In this document: positions 1-10,023 of the stretch, piece by piece
Layout of the letters: each line of letters opens with the position of its first letter
Position numbering within the stretch: position 1 is the stretch's first letter
Assembly (NCBI GenBank): GCA_013334565.1
Contig: JAAXXI010000014.1
Coordinates: forward strand, 1 to 44,108
Length of the DNA: 44,108 bases
Source: Chlorobiaceae bacterium
GTDB lineage: Bacteria; Bacteroidota; Chlorobiia; Chlorobiales; Chlorobiaceae
Reading direction: 5' to 3'
Made by a program: the position numbers and the translations under genes
Notes under the pieces: generated by a model
Seen by the model: the letters and a program-made list of their open reading frames with translations, nothing else
What the model was told of the DNA's origin: nothing
The model's database searches: none

Positions 1-503
1 TCATGGAAGGCAGAATTGAGCATTTTTACGGAAATATTTTCCGTTGTCACGATTTTTTTCAGCATACTGCGGACGCCGGGAAGGCTCATCCCCCTGACGA
101 ACGAGGGGACGTGGAGGAACCCGTCTGTATTGCTCAGGACGATGCGGCTGTAAGTTCCGGGGTGGAGCAGGGCGGAAGCGATCAGGTATTTCCCCCCCAT
201 GGAGTGGCCCGTGGCATAGAGCTTACCGCCGATGCTGCCGGTTTTTTCGAGGAACTCCCTGATCAGTGATGAGTAGAGTTCGAGCGAGTATTCTTTTCCT
301 TTCGGCTTGTCGGAAAGCCCGAACCCGAGCAGGTCGAAGGCTATCACACGGAACGAGCGGGAGAGAAGCGGAATGACCTGTTCGTAGAAATCAAGGGAGG
401 AGGAAATGCCGTGGATGAGCAGCATGGTGTGTTCCGAACTGCCCTTTTCAATATAACGGTGCCTGTGGCCGCCGAGCGTGATGTACCTGTCCTGTACCGC
501 CAT
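1..503 (-). CDS. alpha/beta hydrolase, 3' end outside window
   Basis: The first 167 residues of an alpha/beta-hydrolase-fold enzyme can be read on the minus strand; the C-terminus, with the expected catalytic His and probably the acid, lies beyond the left edge. The oxyanion motif HG is at residues 31-32, the strand motif DLLGFGLSDKP at 57-67, and the nucleophile elbow GHSMGG at 99-104 with Ser101. No signal peptide is seen. The ATG at 503 is preceded by GGAAGCAGGA, a weak ribosome site. Substrate cannot be told: esterases, C-C hydrolases and chlorophyllase-like enzymes share these motifs. It follows the SDR gene in the same direction after 67 bases and may be cotranscribed with it. Confidence 0.85.
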   Translation of the reverse strand, partial: MAVQDRYITLGGHRHRYIEKGSSEHTMLLIHGISSSLDFYEQVIPLLSRSFRVIAFDLLGFGLSDKPKGKEYSLELYSSLIREFLEKTGSIGGKLYATGHSMGGKYLIASALLHPGTYSRIVLSNTDGFLHVPSFVRGMSLPGVRSMLKKIVTTENISVKMLNSAFH

Positions 504-570
504 GGTGATGATCCTGCTTCCTTTTCGGTTCAATATACGACGGTTCCGTTCAAAACGGTTCCTGTTTTCT

Positions 571-1269
571 TCAGTGGGGCTGGCCTGCAGGGCGGATCAG
601 GATATCGTTCACATCGACGTGGGGCGGCTGGTTGAGCGCGAACATGACTGCGCGGGCGATGTCGTCCGGATGCAGTTCAGGGGTGCCAGGCTTCTGCAGG
701 TTATCCCAGAAAGGGGTATCGACCACTCCGGGCTCGACCAGGGTGACGCGCACTCCCTTGCCGGCCATTTCATTGCGAATGGCATGGGCCATACCGGTCA
801 CGGCCCATTTCGTTGCCGAATAGAAGTTCCTGATGGAGGTCACGTGTCCGACGACCGATCCGGTCAGAAGGAAATGGCCGGATGTTTTAACGAGCTCCGG
901 AAGGGTGAGCCGTGCTGTGGCAAAAGCACCATAGACGTTCACCAGCACCATCTCCTTCCATTCCTCCGGCTTGTCGATGCCATCGATGAATGACGATCCT
1001 TTCGAAAATCCGGCGTTCGCGAACACCGCATCGATCCTCCCGAAACATTCGAGTGTCCGCCGGACCATCTGCTGCTGCGATGACCAGTCGGAGACATCGC
1101 AGGCGACCGCCAGAGTCCTTCTGCTGCCAAGCTCTTCAGCGAGCTGTTCGAGCTTCCTTTCGGAGCGGGCGGCCAGCACTACCCTGTAGCCGGCCTCGGC
1201 CGCACGCTTCGCAGTGGCTTCACCGATGCCTGCAGATGCCCCGGTGATGATGAATACTTTATCCTCCAT
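571..1269 (-). CDS. short-chain dehydrogenase/reductase (classical SDR)
   Basis: This 232-residue protein has the classical SDR signature: cofactor motif TGASAGIG at residues 9-16, NAG at 85-87, catalytic Ser138 and YSATK with Tyr150 and Lys154. Arg35 after the second strand suggests a preference for NADP(H). It is closest in feel to the YdfG / serine 3-dehydrogenase group, but substrate is not determined by the sequence. The ATG follows AACGAAGGGA. The upstream permease gene ends 9 bases before it on the same strand, so the two are probably one transcript, with the alpha/beta hydrolase further downstream. Confidence 0.9.
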   Translation of the reverse strand: MEDKVFIITGASAGIGEATAKRAAEAGYRVVLAARSERKLEQLAEELGSRRTLAVACDVSDWSSQQQMVRRTLECFGRIDAVFANAGFSKGSSFIDGIDKPEEWKEMVLVNVYGAFATARLTLPELVKTSGHFLLTGSVVGHVTSIRNFYSATKWAVTGMAHAIRNEMAGKGVRVTLVEPGVVDTPFWDNLQKPGTPELHPDDIARAVMFALNQPPHVDVNDILIRPAGQPH

Positions 1270-1278
1270 TCCCTTCGT

Positions 1279-2766
1279 TCACTGTTCCGGGTTGTTGAGG
1301 ACGCTGTGTTTCCGGCCGTAAAAAACGTAGATCAGCAGGCCGATAACGAGCCAGACGACAAGCCTGTACCAGTTTTCCGCCGGCAGGGAGAACATCAGCA
1401 CAAGGCAGGTGATGATACCAAGGACCGGAACGATCGGAACAAGTGGGACCCTGAAGGGACGTTCGACTTCGGGGTGTGTTTTGCGCATGATGAGCACCGC
1501 TCCGCAAACAATGACAAAAGCGAAAAGGGTGCCGATATTGACCAGTTCGGCAAGCAGCCTCAGCGGAAGTGCGGCTCCGAGCAGGGCGACAAAGAACCCG
1601 GTCATGATGGTTGATTTCCAGGGGGTTCTGAATTTTTCATGGACGGCGCCGAAGAAGGATTTCGGGAGCAGCCCGTCACGCGCCATCGCGAGGAAGATCC
1701 TCGGCTGGCTGAGCATCAGGACAAGCAGTACGGAGGTTATTCCGGTTATCGCACCCAGCGAAATGATGAACTGCGCCCAGCCGATGCCGACCTGTTTAAA
1801 CGCGTTGGAGACCGGGGCGTCGATATTGATCTGGTTGTATGGCACCATGCCGGTGATGACCGCCGCGACCGCGATGTAAAGCACGGTGCAGATGAGCAGG
1901 GAGGCTATGATTGCGATTGGAACGTTCCTGTTCGGGTTTTTCGCTTCTTCAGCATGGGTCGAGATGGAATCGAAGCCGATATAGGCGTAAAAGATCATGG
2001 CCGCTCCGGCAAGCACTCCGACAGGGGCCCCCTGTGAACCATTATCGCCGATGACGGTATGCCCGAACATGCTGATGCCGGAATAGCCGTAAGGTGCGAA
2101 AGGCAGCCAGTTTTCAGGCTTCACGTACATCGCGCCCAGCACAATGACGAGCAGGACGATGAGTACCTTGATGATCACCATGCCCGCGTTGAAACCGGCG
2201 CTCTCTTTTATACCCTTGACAAGCACCACGGTCACGAGTGCCGCGATGACGACCGCTGGAAGGTCGAACCAGGCCCCGGTCAGGCTCATGACTCCGGTGG
2301 ACGGGTCGAAGTCGATAGGCGCTTTCGTGAAGACGTACGGTATGCCCTTGCCGAAAATACCCAGGAAGTCCTGGAAATAGTGTGACCAGCCGTGCGCAAC
2401 GGAAGCCGAGGCAATGCCGTACTCGAGGATGAGGTCCCAGCCGATGATCCAGGCGAAGAGTTCCCCGAGCGTTGCATAGGCATAGGTATAGGCCGATCCG
2501 GCGACCGGCACCATGGAAGCGAACTCTGCGTAGCAGAGCGCGGCGAAGATGCATGCCAGTCCGGCAAGGGCGAAGGAGAGGGTAACGGCGGGGCCTGCCT
2601 TGTCGTGAGCGGCGACGCCGATAAGCACGAAGATGCCGGTGCCGATGATCGCCCCAATACCGAGGCTTGTCAACGCGACGGGTCCGAGCACTCTGTTCAG
2701 CCGGTGCTCGCTTTTCAGCTCTTCAATGAGCAGTGCAAGCGGTTTTTTTCTGAAACTGTTTTTCAA
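1279..2766 (-). CDS. APC-family amino acid permease (cationic amino acid transporter type)
   Basis: About 495 residues with roughly twelve hydrophobic segments. The first membrane segment carries the APC-family signature GIGAIIGTGIF at residues 36-46, and the N-terminus FRKKPLALLIEELK resembles the CAT/YfnA subgroup that takes up amino acids by proton symport in the inner membrane. The start is uncertain: the first codon used here is TTG at 2766, no ATG is in frame upstream before the frame runs into non-coding DNA, and no clear Shine-Dalgarno sequence is visible. The SDR gene follows after 9 bases. Specificity cannot be assigned from sequence. Confidence 0.88.
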   Translation of the reverse strand: MKNSFRKKPLALLIEELKSEHRLNRVLGPVALTSLGIGAIIGTGIFVLIGVAAHDKAGPAVTLSFALAGLACIFAALCYAEFASMVPVAGSAYTYAYATLGELFAWIIGWDLILEYGIASASVAHGWSHYFQDFLGIFGKGIPYVFTKAPIDFDPSTGVMSLTGAWFDLPAVVIAALVTVVLVKGIKESAGFNAGMVIIKVLIVLLVIVLGAMYVKPENWLPFAPYGYSGISMFGHTVIGDNGSQGAPVGVLAGAAMIFYAYIGFDSISTHAEEAKNPNRNVPIAIIASLLICTVLYIAVAAVITGMVPYNQINIDAPVSNAFKQVGIGWAQFIISLGAITGITSVLLVLMLSQPRIFLAMARDGLLPKSFFGAVHEKFRTPWKSTIMTGFFVALLGAALPLRLLAELVNIGTLFAFVIVCGAVLIMRKTHPEVERPFRVPLVPIVPVLGIITCLVLMFSLPAENWYRLVVWLVIGLLIYVFYGRKHSVLNNPEQ

Positions 2767-2900
2767 GTCGGTGAGCGGTTTGTTGAAGGAAACGTTTTTG
2801 AAAAACCTGCTGCATAAGATCAGGCCCCGCGCATTGTCCGGGGAGCGCGAGGTCCGAGGGCATCATGGAAGAGCTTTCACCGGTCCATTCCGGCAGGGGA

Positions 2901-3590
2901 TCAGTCCCTGCGGTTCATGATGTTCAGGAAATAGAGCAGTTGCATGATTGCCTGTGCCGCTGCGGCGACATAGGTAAGTGCCGCTGCGTCGAGCACGGCA
3001 TTGACCCCTTCCATTTCTGCGCTTGAAACGATACCCTGCGAAACCAGCAGTTCCTTGGCCCTGCTGCTCGCGTTGAATTCCACGGGAAGCGTTACGAGGG
3101 CGAACAGGGCCACTCCTGCAAACAGCATGATGCCTGCCCACGCAAGCGTTGTGCCGAGCGAACCCGCCATGAAAAGGCCGGCCATGAAGAGAATCGGGCC
3201 GAGGTTGCTGCCGATCGAGACCGCGGGCACCATGATCGAGCGGAGCTGAAGCGGGGCATACCCTGATTTGTCCTGGAGGGCGTGGCCTGCCTCGTGGGCC
3301 GCCACCCCGACCGAGGCAATGCTCGGAAGGCCGTAGACATCCTCGCTGAGCCGCAGGGTTTTGCTGCGGGGATCGTAATGGTCGGAAAGCATCCCGCTGA
3401 CCGGCTCTATGGTGACGTTGGGCAACCCTCCCCGGTCAAGTATGCGGCGGGCGGCGTCGGCCCCGCTGATCCCGGTCTGGGTGCGTACCTGCGAATACCT
3501 GTTGAAAGCCGATTTTACCCTGAACTGTGCCCACAGGCCGAGAAGCATGGGCGGAAGTGCGAATACGAAATAACCCGGGTCAATATACAT
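2901..3590 (-). CDS. YugP-family membrane zinc metallopeptidase
   Basis: This 229-residue protein matches the YugP (neutral zinc metallopeptidase) family in length and layout: an N-terminal membrane segment at about residues 6-22, a zinc motif HEAGH at 99-103 (His99, Glu100, His103), and two or three hydrophobic segments in the C-terminal half, the last ending near LLYFLNIMNRRD. It is probably an inner-membrane enzyme; substrates of this family are poorly known. The ATG at 3590 faces the divergently transcribed slipin gene across 248 bases, which must hold both promoters. Confidence 0.88.
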   Translation of the reverse strand: MYIDPGYFVFALPPMLLGLWAQFRVKSAFNRYSQVRTQTGISGADAARRILDRGGLPNVTIEPVSGMLSDHYDPRSKTLRLSEDVYGLPSIASVGVAAHEAGHALQDKSGYAPLQLRSIMVPAVSIGSNLGPILFMAGLFMAGSLGTTLAWAGIMLFAGVALFALVTLPVEFNASSRAKELLVSQGIVSSAEMEGVNAVLDAAALTYVAAAAQAIMQLLYFLNIMNRRD

Positions 3591-3838
3591 GGTTCTTTGT
3601 GATTATCTTTTTGATCAGTTGCTATGCAAATTGTCTATACGATTGCTGAAAACAAGGAATCGCCTGCATAAGTTTCAAAAGGAAAAATAGTTACTTCGTT
3701 ATTAAGAGACAAGCCGCAGAGGATATCTTCCTGAATGGCTGAAAAACGGTTTTGTTTTGAGAATCCGCCGGGGTAAGCTATTATTGAAGTGAAGGAGCCC
3801 CGCGAGAGAGGCCTCGAACCTTTTAAACACCATCATCC

Positions 3839-4612
3839 ATGCTTGCACTGAATCTAACGACCATCGTCATCATTGCTGTCGTCATTTTCCTTTACTATTC
3901 CATCAGGATCCTGAGGGAATACGAGCGGGGCGTGATTTTTCGGCTCGGACGGGTCATCAGGGCCAAAGGTCCGGGTTTGATCATCCTGCTCCCTGTCATC
4001 GACAGGATGGTGAAGGTGGATCTGCGTACGGTAACGCTCGATGTCCCCTCGCAGGACATCATCACCCGGGATAACGTATCGGTAAAGGTGAGCGCGGTCG
4101 TCTATTTCAGGGTGATCGATCCGACCAAGGCCATCATCGATGTGGCCGATTTCCATTTCGCGACGTCCCAGCTTTCCCAGACAACTCTCCGAAGCGTCTG
4201 CGGGCAGGGCGAGCTCGACCACCTGCTTGCTGAACGGGACGAGATAAACGATCGCATCCAGGTCATTCTCGACAAGGAAACGGAGCCCTGGGGGGTCAAG
4301 GTCAACAAGGTCGAGGTGAAGGAGATAGACCTGCCCGAGGGCATGAGGCGGGCCATGGCCAAGCAGGCCGAAGCCGAACGGGAGCGCCGCTCTGCCATCA
4401 TCAACGCGGAAGGGGAGTTCCAGGCGGCGCAGAAGCTCGCCGATGCCGCGGCGATCATATCGGGCACTCCGGCCGCCCTGCAGCTGCGTTACCTGCAGAC
4501 ACTCAAGGAAATCGCTGCCGAAAACAATTCAACCACGGTTTTCCCGATCCCGATGGACCTGTTCAAGCCCTTTTTCGAACATATGCTGACGTCGTCATCA
4601 AAGGGAAACTAA
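3839..4612 (+). CDS. slipin / stomatin-like SPFH (band 7) protein
   Basis: A 257-residue SPFH-domain protein. One membrane segment at residues 4-22 is followed by the family motif [12 protein letters not shown] (27-38), the band-7 domain, and a charged alpha-helical stretch rich in [17 protein letters not shown] near 190-210, typical of stomatins and slipins. Such proteins form oligomers on the cytoplasmic membrane and act as scaffolds. Often slipins pair with an NfeD-type protease; none is here. The UspA gene starts 12 bases downstream, so the two are likely cotranscribed. Confidence 0.92.
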   Translation: MLALNLTTIVIIAVVIFLYYSIRILREYERGVIFRLGRVIRAKGPGLIILLPVIDRMVKVDLRTVTLDVPSQDIITRDNVSVKVSAVVYFRVIDPTKAIIDVADFHFATSQLSQTTLRSVCGQGELDHLLAERDEINDRIQVILDKETEPWGVKVNKVEVKEIDLPEGMRRAMAKQAEAERERRSAIINAEGEFQAAQKLADAAAIISGTPAALQLRYLQTLKEIAAENNSTTVFPIPMDLFKPFFEHMLTSSSKGN

Positions 4613-4624
4613 ACCTATTCAGAC

Positions 4625-5083
4625 ATGATCAGAATAAAGACCATTCTCTGTCCCGTCGATTTTTCCGACGCTTCCCGCAATGCCGTGAGGTATGCGAAGG
4701 AGTTCGCAAAGAACATGCATGCTTCGGTTTATCTCCTCAACATCATCGAGCCGAGGCCGATGGCGGTCGATATTTCGCTCAATTACGTGCCTGTGGAGGA
4801 GGAGCTCGAGAAAGCCGCGAGCGATGACCTGCGCGAAATTCTCCAGGAGCTTGCCGGTGAAGGCGTCAAGGCAGAGTGCGGGGTCGAGATCGGCACTCCT
4901 TCGGACGTCATCCTTGAAACCATCGACAAACTTGACGTTAACCTCGTCATCATGGGGTCGCACGGCAAGAAAGGGCTCAGCCGCCTCATCATGGGAAGCG
5001 TCGCCGAGACGGTGGTCCGCAAGGCGAACTGTCCGGTGCTGACGGTGAAAGCGGAGGAAAAGGAGTTTATCGTCGACGAATGA
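4625..5083 (+). CDS. universal stress protein, UspA family
   Basis: A single-domain UspA protein of 152 residues. The N-terminal strand KTILCPVDFSDAS is typical and the ATP-binding signature G-2x-G-9x-GS is intact (Gly111, Gly114, Gly124, Ser125), placing it in the nucleotide-binding (MJ0577-like) group rather than the non-binding UspA group. The last 17 bases overlap the 3' end of meaB on the opposite strand. It probably shares a transcript with the slipin gene. Confidence 0.93.
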   Translation: MIRIKTILCPVDFSDASRNAVRYAKEFAKNMHASVYLLNIIEPRPMAVDISLNYVPVEEELEKAASDDLREILQELAGEGVKAECGVEIGTPSDVILETIDKLDVNLVIMGSHGKKGLSRLIMGSVAETVVRKANCPVLTVKAEEKEFIVDE

Positions 5084-6089
5084 AAGCGTCCATGAGGATG
5101 CTTGCGCCGGTGAACGGGCTGAGCTGGGAGGAAACGACCTGGTTTTCGATGCCTGCCTGAAGTATGGAGACGTCGGGGTTCTGGAAGAACTCTTTTTTCA
5201 GCATCTGCTCGACGAGACCATAGAGCAGGTGCCGCAGTTGTTCCCGCCTTTTTTCGAGAAGCAGGCCGTTCCCGCGCATGAGGTCCATGAACCCGGTGAT
5301 GTTGCGCCAGACCTCTTCGATGCCGCTTCCTTTCAGGGATGACGTGAGAAAGACCTCGCGATGCCAGAACGGGTACTTTGCAGGGAGCATCCTCAGCGCA
5401 GCTTCGAATTCGGTTTTCGAGAGTGACGCGATCCCTTCCTGGGCTCCGTCGGTTTTCGTGATCGCAATGGCATCGGCAATCTCCATGATGCCCCGCTTGA
5501 TGCCCTGCAGTTCGTCCCCCGAGCCCGGCAGCATCAGCAGAAGGATGAAATCCACCATGGTCTCCACTTCCACTTCCGACTGGCCGACCCCCACGGTCTC
5601 GACGAGGATGACGTCGTAACCCGCCGCTTCACAGAGGACGATGGTTTCATGGGTTTTCGGTGAAAGTCCGCCGAGGTGGCCGGATGACGCGGACGGGCGG
5701 ATGAAGGCCTCTTTGCGCCCTGACAGTTTTTCCATGCGGGCTTTGTCCCCGAGGATGCTGCCCCTGCTCTGCCTGCTGCTCGGGTCGATGGCGAGCACGG
5801 CGAGCGAAAGCCCATCCCGGATGATGACCTCTCCGAGCGCTTCGATGAACGTGCTTTTTCCCGCCCCGGGGGAGCCGGTGACGCCGATTCGGATCGAGCT
5901 GCGTTTATGCTGCATGCAGCGGTCGAGGATCTGGTGTGATTTCTCCTGGTGCTCGGGTTTCTGCGATTCGATGAGCGTGATGGCCCGGCTCAGCAGGTGC
6001 CTGTCGCCTCCGAGAATGCCGCCGACGATGGTTTCCACGTCCGGCTCGTGACGGCGGGCACCAGCCGGCGGCATTCCGCTGTGGGTCAT
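5067..6089 (-). CDS. meaB: methylmalonyl-CoA mutase chaperone GTPase MeaB (ArgK family)
   Basis: A 340-residue G3E-type P-loop GTPase with Walker A GSPGAGKS at residues 72-79 and the MeaB-type switch sequence [16 protein letters not shown]. MeaB loads, protects and reactivates the cobalamin cofactor of methylmalonyl-CoA mutase. Context is decisive: its ATG overlaps the mutB stop as ATGA (6086-6089), and it is the last gene of the propionate operon. Older annotation calls this family LAO/AO transport ATPase, which is not supported here. Confidence 0.95.
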   Translation of the reverse strand: MTHSGMPPAGARRHEPDVETIVGGILGGDRHLLSRAITLIESQKPEHQEKSHQILDRCMQHKRSSIRIGVTGSPGAGKSTFIEALGEVIIRDGLSLAVLAIDPSSRQSRGSILGDKARMEKLSGRKEAFIRPSASSGHLGGLSPKTHETIVLCEAAGYDVILVETVGVGQSEVEVETMVDFILLLMLPGSGDELQGIKRGIMEIADAIAITKTDGAQEGIASLSKTEFEAALRMLPAKYPFWHREVFLTSSLKGSGIEEVWRNITGFMDLMRGNGLLLEKRREQLRHLLYGLVEQMLKKEFFQNPDVSILQAGIENQVVSSQLSPFTGASILMDAFIRRR

Positions 6090-8221
6090 TGTTTCTGGCG
6101 TGCGATCAGTTTTTCGAGGATGCTGATGGCCGCTTCGGTAATGACCGTGCCTGGCCCGAAAACACCTGCCACGCCGTGCTCGTAGAGGAACTCGTAATCC
6201 CTTTCGGGTATGACGCCCCCGGCGATTACCAGGATATCCCCTCGCCCGTTGGATTTCAACCCTTCGACGATTTTCGGGATGAGGGTCTTGTGCCCTGCCG
6301 CGAGGCTCGAGACGCCGATGATGTGCACGTCGTTGTCGAGCGCCTGCTGGACGACCTCTTCGGGTGTCTGGAAAAGCGGGCTGATATCGACGTCGAACCC
6401 GATGTCGGCAAACGCGGCGGCGATCACTTTCGCTCCGCGGTCGTGGCCGTCCTGGCCGACCTTCGAGACCATGATCCTCGGGCGCCTGCCTTCGAGGGCG
6501 GCGAATTCGTCGGCGAGCTGCTGCGATTTCCTGAAGAGCTGGTTGTTCTGCATCTGGGACAGGTAGACACTGGTGTTGAGCCTGAGCGTGGCCTTGTAGC
6601 GGCCGAACGTCTTTTCGCAGGCAGACGATATTTCTCCCAAGGTAGCTCTTTTTCTGGCAGCATCAACGGCCAGTTCGAGCAGGTTGCCTTCGCCCGATGC
6701 CGCGCACGCTTCGATGGCCTTCAGGGCGAGCGATGTTTCCTCCTCGTTGCGGGCAGCCTTGATGGATTCGAGCCTGCGGAGCTGCTGCTGGAGCACTTTG
6801 GTATTGTCGACCTCGAGCAGGTCGATGTCGGTGCGGCTTTCGGTGCGGTACCCGTTGATGCCGACGATGATGTCTTCGCCGCTGTCGATACGCGCCTGCT
6901 TGCGCGTTGCGGCCTCTTCGATCTGCAGTTTCGGGATGCCCTGTTCGATGGCTTTCACCATGCCGCCGGCCTTCTCGATATCGCAGATGATCTTCCACGC
7001 TTTCGCGGCAAGCTCGCGGGTGAGGTATTCAACGTAATACGATCCGGCCCAGGGGTCGATGCTCCTGGTGATATCGGTCTCTTCCTGCAGGTAGAGCTGG
7101 GTGTTCCTGGCGATCCTCGCGGAAAACTCGGTCGGCAGTGCGATCGCCTCGTCGAGCGCGTTGGTGTGCAGCGACTGGGTATGGCCGAGTGCAGCGGCGA
7201 GCGCTTCGAGGCAGGTGCGGGTGATGTTGTTGAACGGGTCCTGCTCGGTCAGGCTCCAGCCGGAAGTCTGGCAGTGCGAACGGAGCATGAGCGATTTCGG
7301 GTTCTTCGGGTTGAACTGCTTCACGATTTTCGCCCAGAGCATCCTGGCTGCCCGCAGTTTGGCGATTTCCATGAAGTAGTTCATGCCGATCGCCCAGAAG
7401 AACGAGAGGCGGGGTGCGAACGCGTCGATATCGAGACCGGCTTTCAGACCCGTGCGGATGTACTCGAGGCCGTCGGCAAGGGTGAAGGCAAGCTCGAGGT
7501 CGGCCGTGGCGCCCGCTTCCTGCATATGGTACCCCGAAATGCTGATGGAGTTGAACTTCGGCATCTTTTCGCTGGTGTAGCGGAAAATGTCGGCAATGAT
7601 CCTCATCGATGGTTCTGGCGGGTAGATGTAGGTGTTGCGCACCATGAACTCCTTGAGGATATCGTTCTGGATGGTGCCGCTGAGCCGGTCGGGTGTCACG
7701 CCCTGTTCTTCCGCCGCAACGATGTAGAAGGCCATGACGGGCAGGACCGCGCCGTTCATGGTCATGGAGACCGAGATGTCGCCGAGCGGGATCTGGTCGA
7801 ACAGGATTTTCATGTCCTCGACCGAATCGATCGCCACGCCTGCCTTGCCGACGTCGCCGATCACCCTCGGGTGGTCCGAGTCGTACCCTCGGTGGGTCGG
7901 GAGGTCGAACGCCACAGAAAGGCCCTTCTGACCTGCGGCGAGGTTCTGGCGGTAGAAACGGTTCGATTCCTCGGCTGTGGAGAACCCGGCATACTGGCGG
8001 ATGGTCCAGGGTCGGCTGGTGTACATCGTGGTGTAAGGGCCGCCGATATAGGGCGCGAAGCCGGGTGCGAAAAGGAGGTGGTGCGCTCCGGCAAGGTCCT
8101 CCTCGCGGTAACGTGATTGAATGCCGATGCCTTCGGGCGTGGTCCACGCTGAAGGGTTCGTGCCGTTTTCCATGGCGGCGGCCGGAGAGGAAATGTCTAT
8201 GGTAGAAAAGTCGGGTCTCAT
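6086..8221 (-). CDS. mutB: methylmalonyl-CoA mutase, large (catalytic) subunit
   Basis: At 711 residues this is full length for the catalytic subunit, which interconverts (R)-methylmalonyl-CoA and succinyl-CoA using adenosylcobalamin. The substrate barrel fills the N-terminal two thirds (for example [18 protein letters not shown] and [15 protein letters not shown]). The C-terminal B12 domain has the base-off motif D591-x-H593-x-x-G596 (DGHDRG), with His593 as the lower cobalt ligand, followed by the GVSSLAAGH and AGGVIPERD loops. It overlaps mutA by four bases (ATGA) upstream and meaB likewise downstream, so the three are translationally coupled. Confidence 0.97.
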   Translation of the reverse strand: MRPDFSTIDISSPAAAMENGTNPSAWTTPEGIGIQSRYREEDLAGAHHLLFAPGFAPYIGGPYTTMYTSRPWTIRQYAGFSTAEESNRFYRQNLAAGQKGLSVAFDLPTHRGYDSDHPRVIGDVGKAGVAIDSVEDMKILFDQIPLGDISVSMTMNGAVLPVMAFYIVAAEEQGVTPDRLSGTIQNDILKEFMVRNTYIYPPEPSMRIIADIFRYTSEKMPKFNSISISGYHMQEAGATADLELAFTLADGLEYIRTGLKAGLDIDAFAPRLSFFWAIGMNYFMEIAKLRAARMLWAKIVKQFNPKNPKSLMLRSHCQTSGWSLTEQDPFNNITRTCLEALAAALGHTQSLHTNALDEAIALPTEFSARIARNTQLYLQEETDITRSIDPWAGSYYVEYLTRELAAKAWKIICDIEKAGGMVKAIEQGIPKLQIEEAATRKQARIDSGEDIIVGINGYRTESRTDIDLLEVDNTKVLQQQLRRLESIKAARNEEETSLALKAIEACAASGEGNLLELAVDAARKRATLGEISSACEKTFGRYKATLRLNTSVYLSQMQNNQLFRKSQQLADEFAALEGRRPRIMVSKVGQDGHDRGAKVIAAAFADIGFDVDISPLFQTPEEVVQQALDNDVHIIGVSSLAAGHKTLIPKIVEGLKSNGRGDILVIAGGVIPERDYEFLYEHGVAGVFGPGTVITEAAISILEKLIARQKQ

Positions 8222-9993
8222 TGCACTCCGGTTTTACGTTGATAGGTTTCGAGCATCTCGAGTACGTTGACGCCGGTATAGATAAAGCTGTCGAGGCCGG
8301 CTTCAAGGAGCTTTTCATGTCCCTGCGGCGGCCTTCCGGCCATGACCGTGATGATGCCCGGCCCGAGGCGCCGGAGAGCGTTGCAGATCGTTTCGGCCTG
8401 TGGCACCGGGTCTTTGTCCGCTATGCAGAGCACGACGATATCGGGGGCCTGCTGCCGGATGGTGGCATACGAAGCCTCATCCACCGGCAGTGAAGCCGTG
8501 CCGGACACGGTGAACCCGCCGCAGTTGAAAAAGTCTTCACAGAATGCCGCCTGCCTGAAGCTGATGCCGGGGTCTCCGATCGTCCAGATGAAGACCGAGG
8601 GAGCGCGCCCGTTCTTTTTCGCCGATGCGAGCGTTTTCAGTCGCATGAGCTCATACGATGCGGTTGCGCTTCTTTCAAGCCCCGTTTCGATGGCGGATTC
8701 GAGCGCTTCGATGCGATCGTTCTGTTCCGGGGTGAGAGGCCATGGATAGCGGTTCACGCCGATCAGGGTCTTTTTGCGGCTGCCGAGCTCTTTTTTCTCG
8801 AGCGCAGCGGCAGAATCGAGCATGGTGCCGACCATGCCGCGTTCCATTGCGGCGTTCAATCCGCCGGCGGCCTCGATCCGTTTGAATATATCCCATGCCG
8901 TTTTGGCAAGCTTGCCGGTGAGGGACTCGATGTAATTCGAGCCCGCCGCAGGGTCGATGACCCGGTCGAGGGTTGCTTCGCTCCGCAGGACCAGGTGGAT
9001 GTTCCCGGTAATGCGTTCGGCAATGTCGTTTTCCACCGACAGGCCGTTGTCGAAAGCTCCTATTTGCAGGGTTTCATATCCGCCGAGGATGGCAGAGGCC
9101 GCTTCCGTAGTGAGGCGGAGGACGTTGGTATAGGGGTCGAGCAGCGAAACATTCCTCCGGGATGTTTTCGCGAAGAGACGGGGCAGAGCCGAAGGCTCGG
9201 CTCCATAAGCCTTCATTAGGTGCCCGAGCAGGTATCTGAGCGCACGGGGCTTGGCAAGTTCCGCGAAATGGCTCGTGCCGACCGGCATGATGATTTCCAT
9301 GGCCGCAACGATCCTTCCGGCAGCCAGTCCCTCCCCGGAGAAGCGGCTGAGGATCTCGCTCGCTCCCGCGAGGGCCAGGGCGATCTCCTGGGCCGGGGTC
9401 GCCCCCCGTTCATGGAAGGGGATCGTGTCCACCTGGAATATCCTGAACGAGGGCAGGGCATCGAGCAGCTTTCCAAATGCGACATCATCAATCCCCGAAG
9501 AGAGTGGAAGCGGGGCAAGAAGGCCGCCTTCGTTTTTCGTGAACCCCGGCAATGCAGCGAGCTTCTCGAGCAGATCCGCCACAGGAGGCAGGTTGCCTGA
9601 AAAATAGACGGGCAGGGCGGAAAGTTCGATGCCGGAAAGCAGGGTCGTGAGATTTTCCGGGGAGCAGAGGAGCGGGTCGGTGATGCGGAATTCGATTGCC
9701 GATACGTCGGAAGCGAAGCTTTTCATTGCCGCACTGTTTGCCTCTGCGGGATCGGTTACCGTGATGAGGCGGCAGTTTGTCCAGGAATTTGAAGATTTGC
9801 CGGGAGGTATGCGGAGGAAATCTTTTTCCGACTCGCGAGAGTACCATGGTTCGAGCTCGAAGCCGTCCGGTGTTTTCCAGACGATTCTTTCGTAGGGCGT
9901 CTCCTTGAGCTCGGCTGTCGCCCTTTTCTTCCATTCGTCCCGGTTCACTGCCGGGAATTCCTGAAAAAGCGAATCAGGAAGGGTTTTGGTCAT
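8218..9993 (-). CDS. mutA: methylmalonyl-CoA mutase, small (non-catalytic) subunit
   Basis: This 591-residue protein is homologous to MutB over its whole length but lacks the cobalamin motif: where MutB has DGHDRG this protein reads GDPGISFRQ. That is normal for the structural subunit of the heterodimeric mutase. The N-terminus [22 protein letters not shown] is typical of the small subunit. The ATG at 9993 lies 30 bases after the carboxyltransferase stop, with only a weak ribosome site, and the gene ends in an ATGA overlap with mutB. Confidence 0.95.
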   Translation of the reverse strand: MTKTLPDSLFQEFPAVNRDEWKKRATAELKETPYERIVWKTPDGFELEPWYSRESEKDFLRIPPGKSSNSWTNCRLITVTDPAEANSAAMKSFASDVSAIEFRITDPLLCSPENLTTLLSGIELSALPVYFSGNLPPVADLLEKLAALPGFTKNEGGLLAPLPLSSGIDDVAFGKLLDALPSFRIFQVDTIPFHERGATPAQEIALALAGASEILSRFSGEGLAAGRIVAAMEIIMPVGTSHFAELAKPRALRYLLGHLMKAYGAEPSALPRLFAKTSRRNVSLLDPYTNVLRLTTEAASAILGGYETLQIGAFDNGLSVENDIAERITGNIHLVLRSEATLDRVIDPAAGSNYIESLTGKLAKTAWDIFKRIEAAGGLNAAMERGMVGTMLDSAAALEKKELGSRKKTLIGVNRYPWPLTPEQNDRIEALESAIETGLERSATASYELMRLKTLASAKKNGRAPSVFIWTIGDPGISFRQAAFCEDFFNCGGFTVSGTASLPVDEASYATIRQQAPDIVVLCIADKDPVPQAETICNALRRLGPGIITVMAGRPPQGHEKLLEAGLDSFIYTGVNVLEMLETYQRKTGVQ

Positions 9994-10023
9994 GTTCGTT
10001 TATTCTGGGTTTCTGTGCGATGG

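Noticed and set aside
6089..8116. 675-codon open frame on the plus strand
   Set aside because: It lies antisense to mutB. The long frame results from GC-biased third positions in the real gene; the translation has no recognisable domain.
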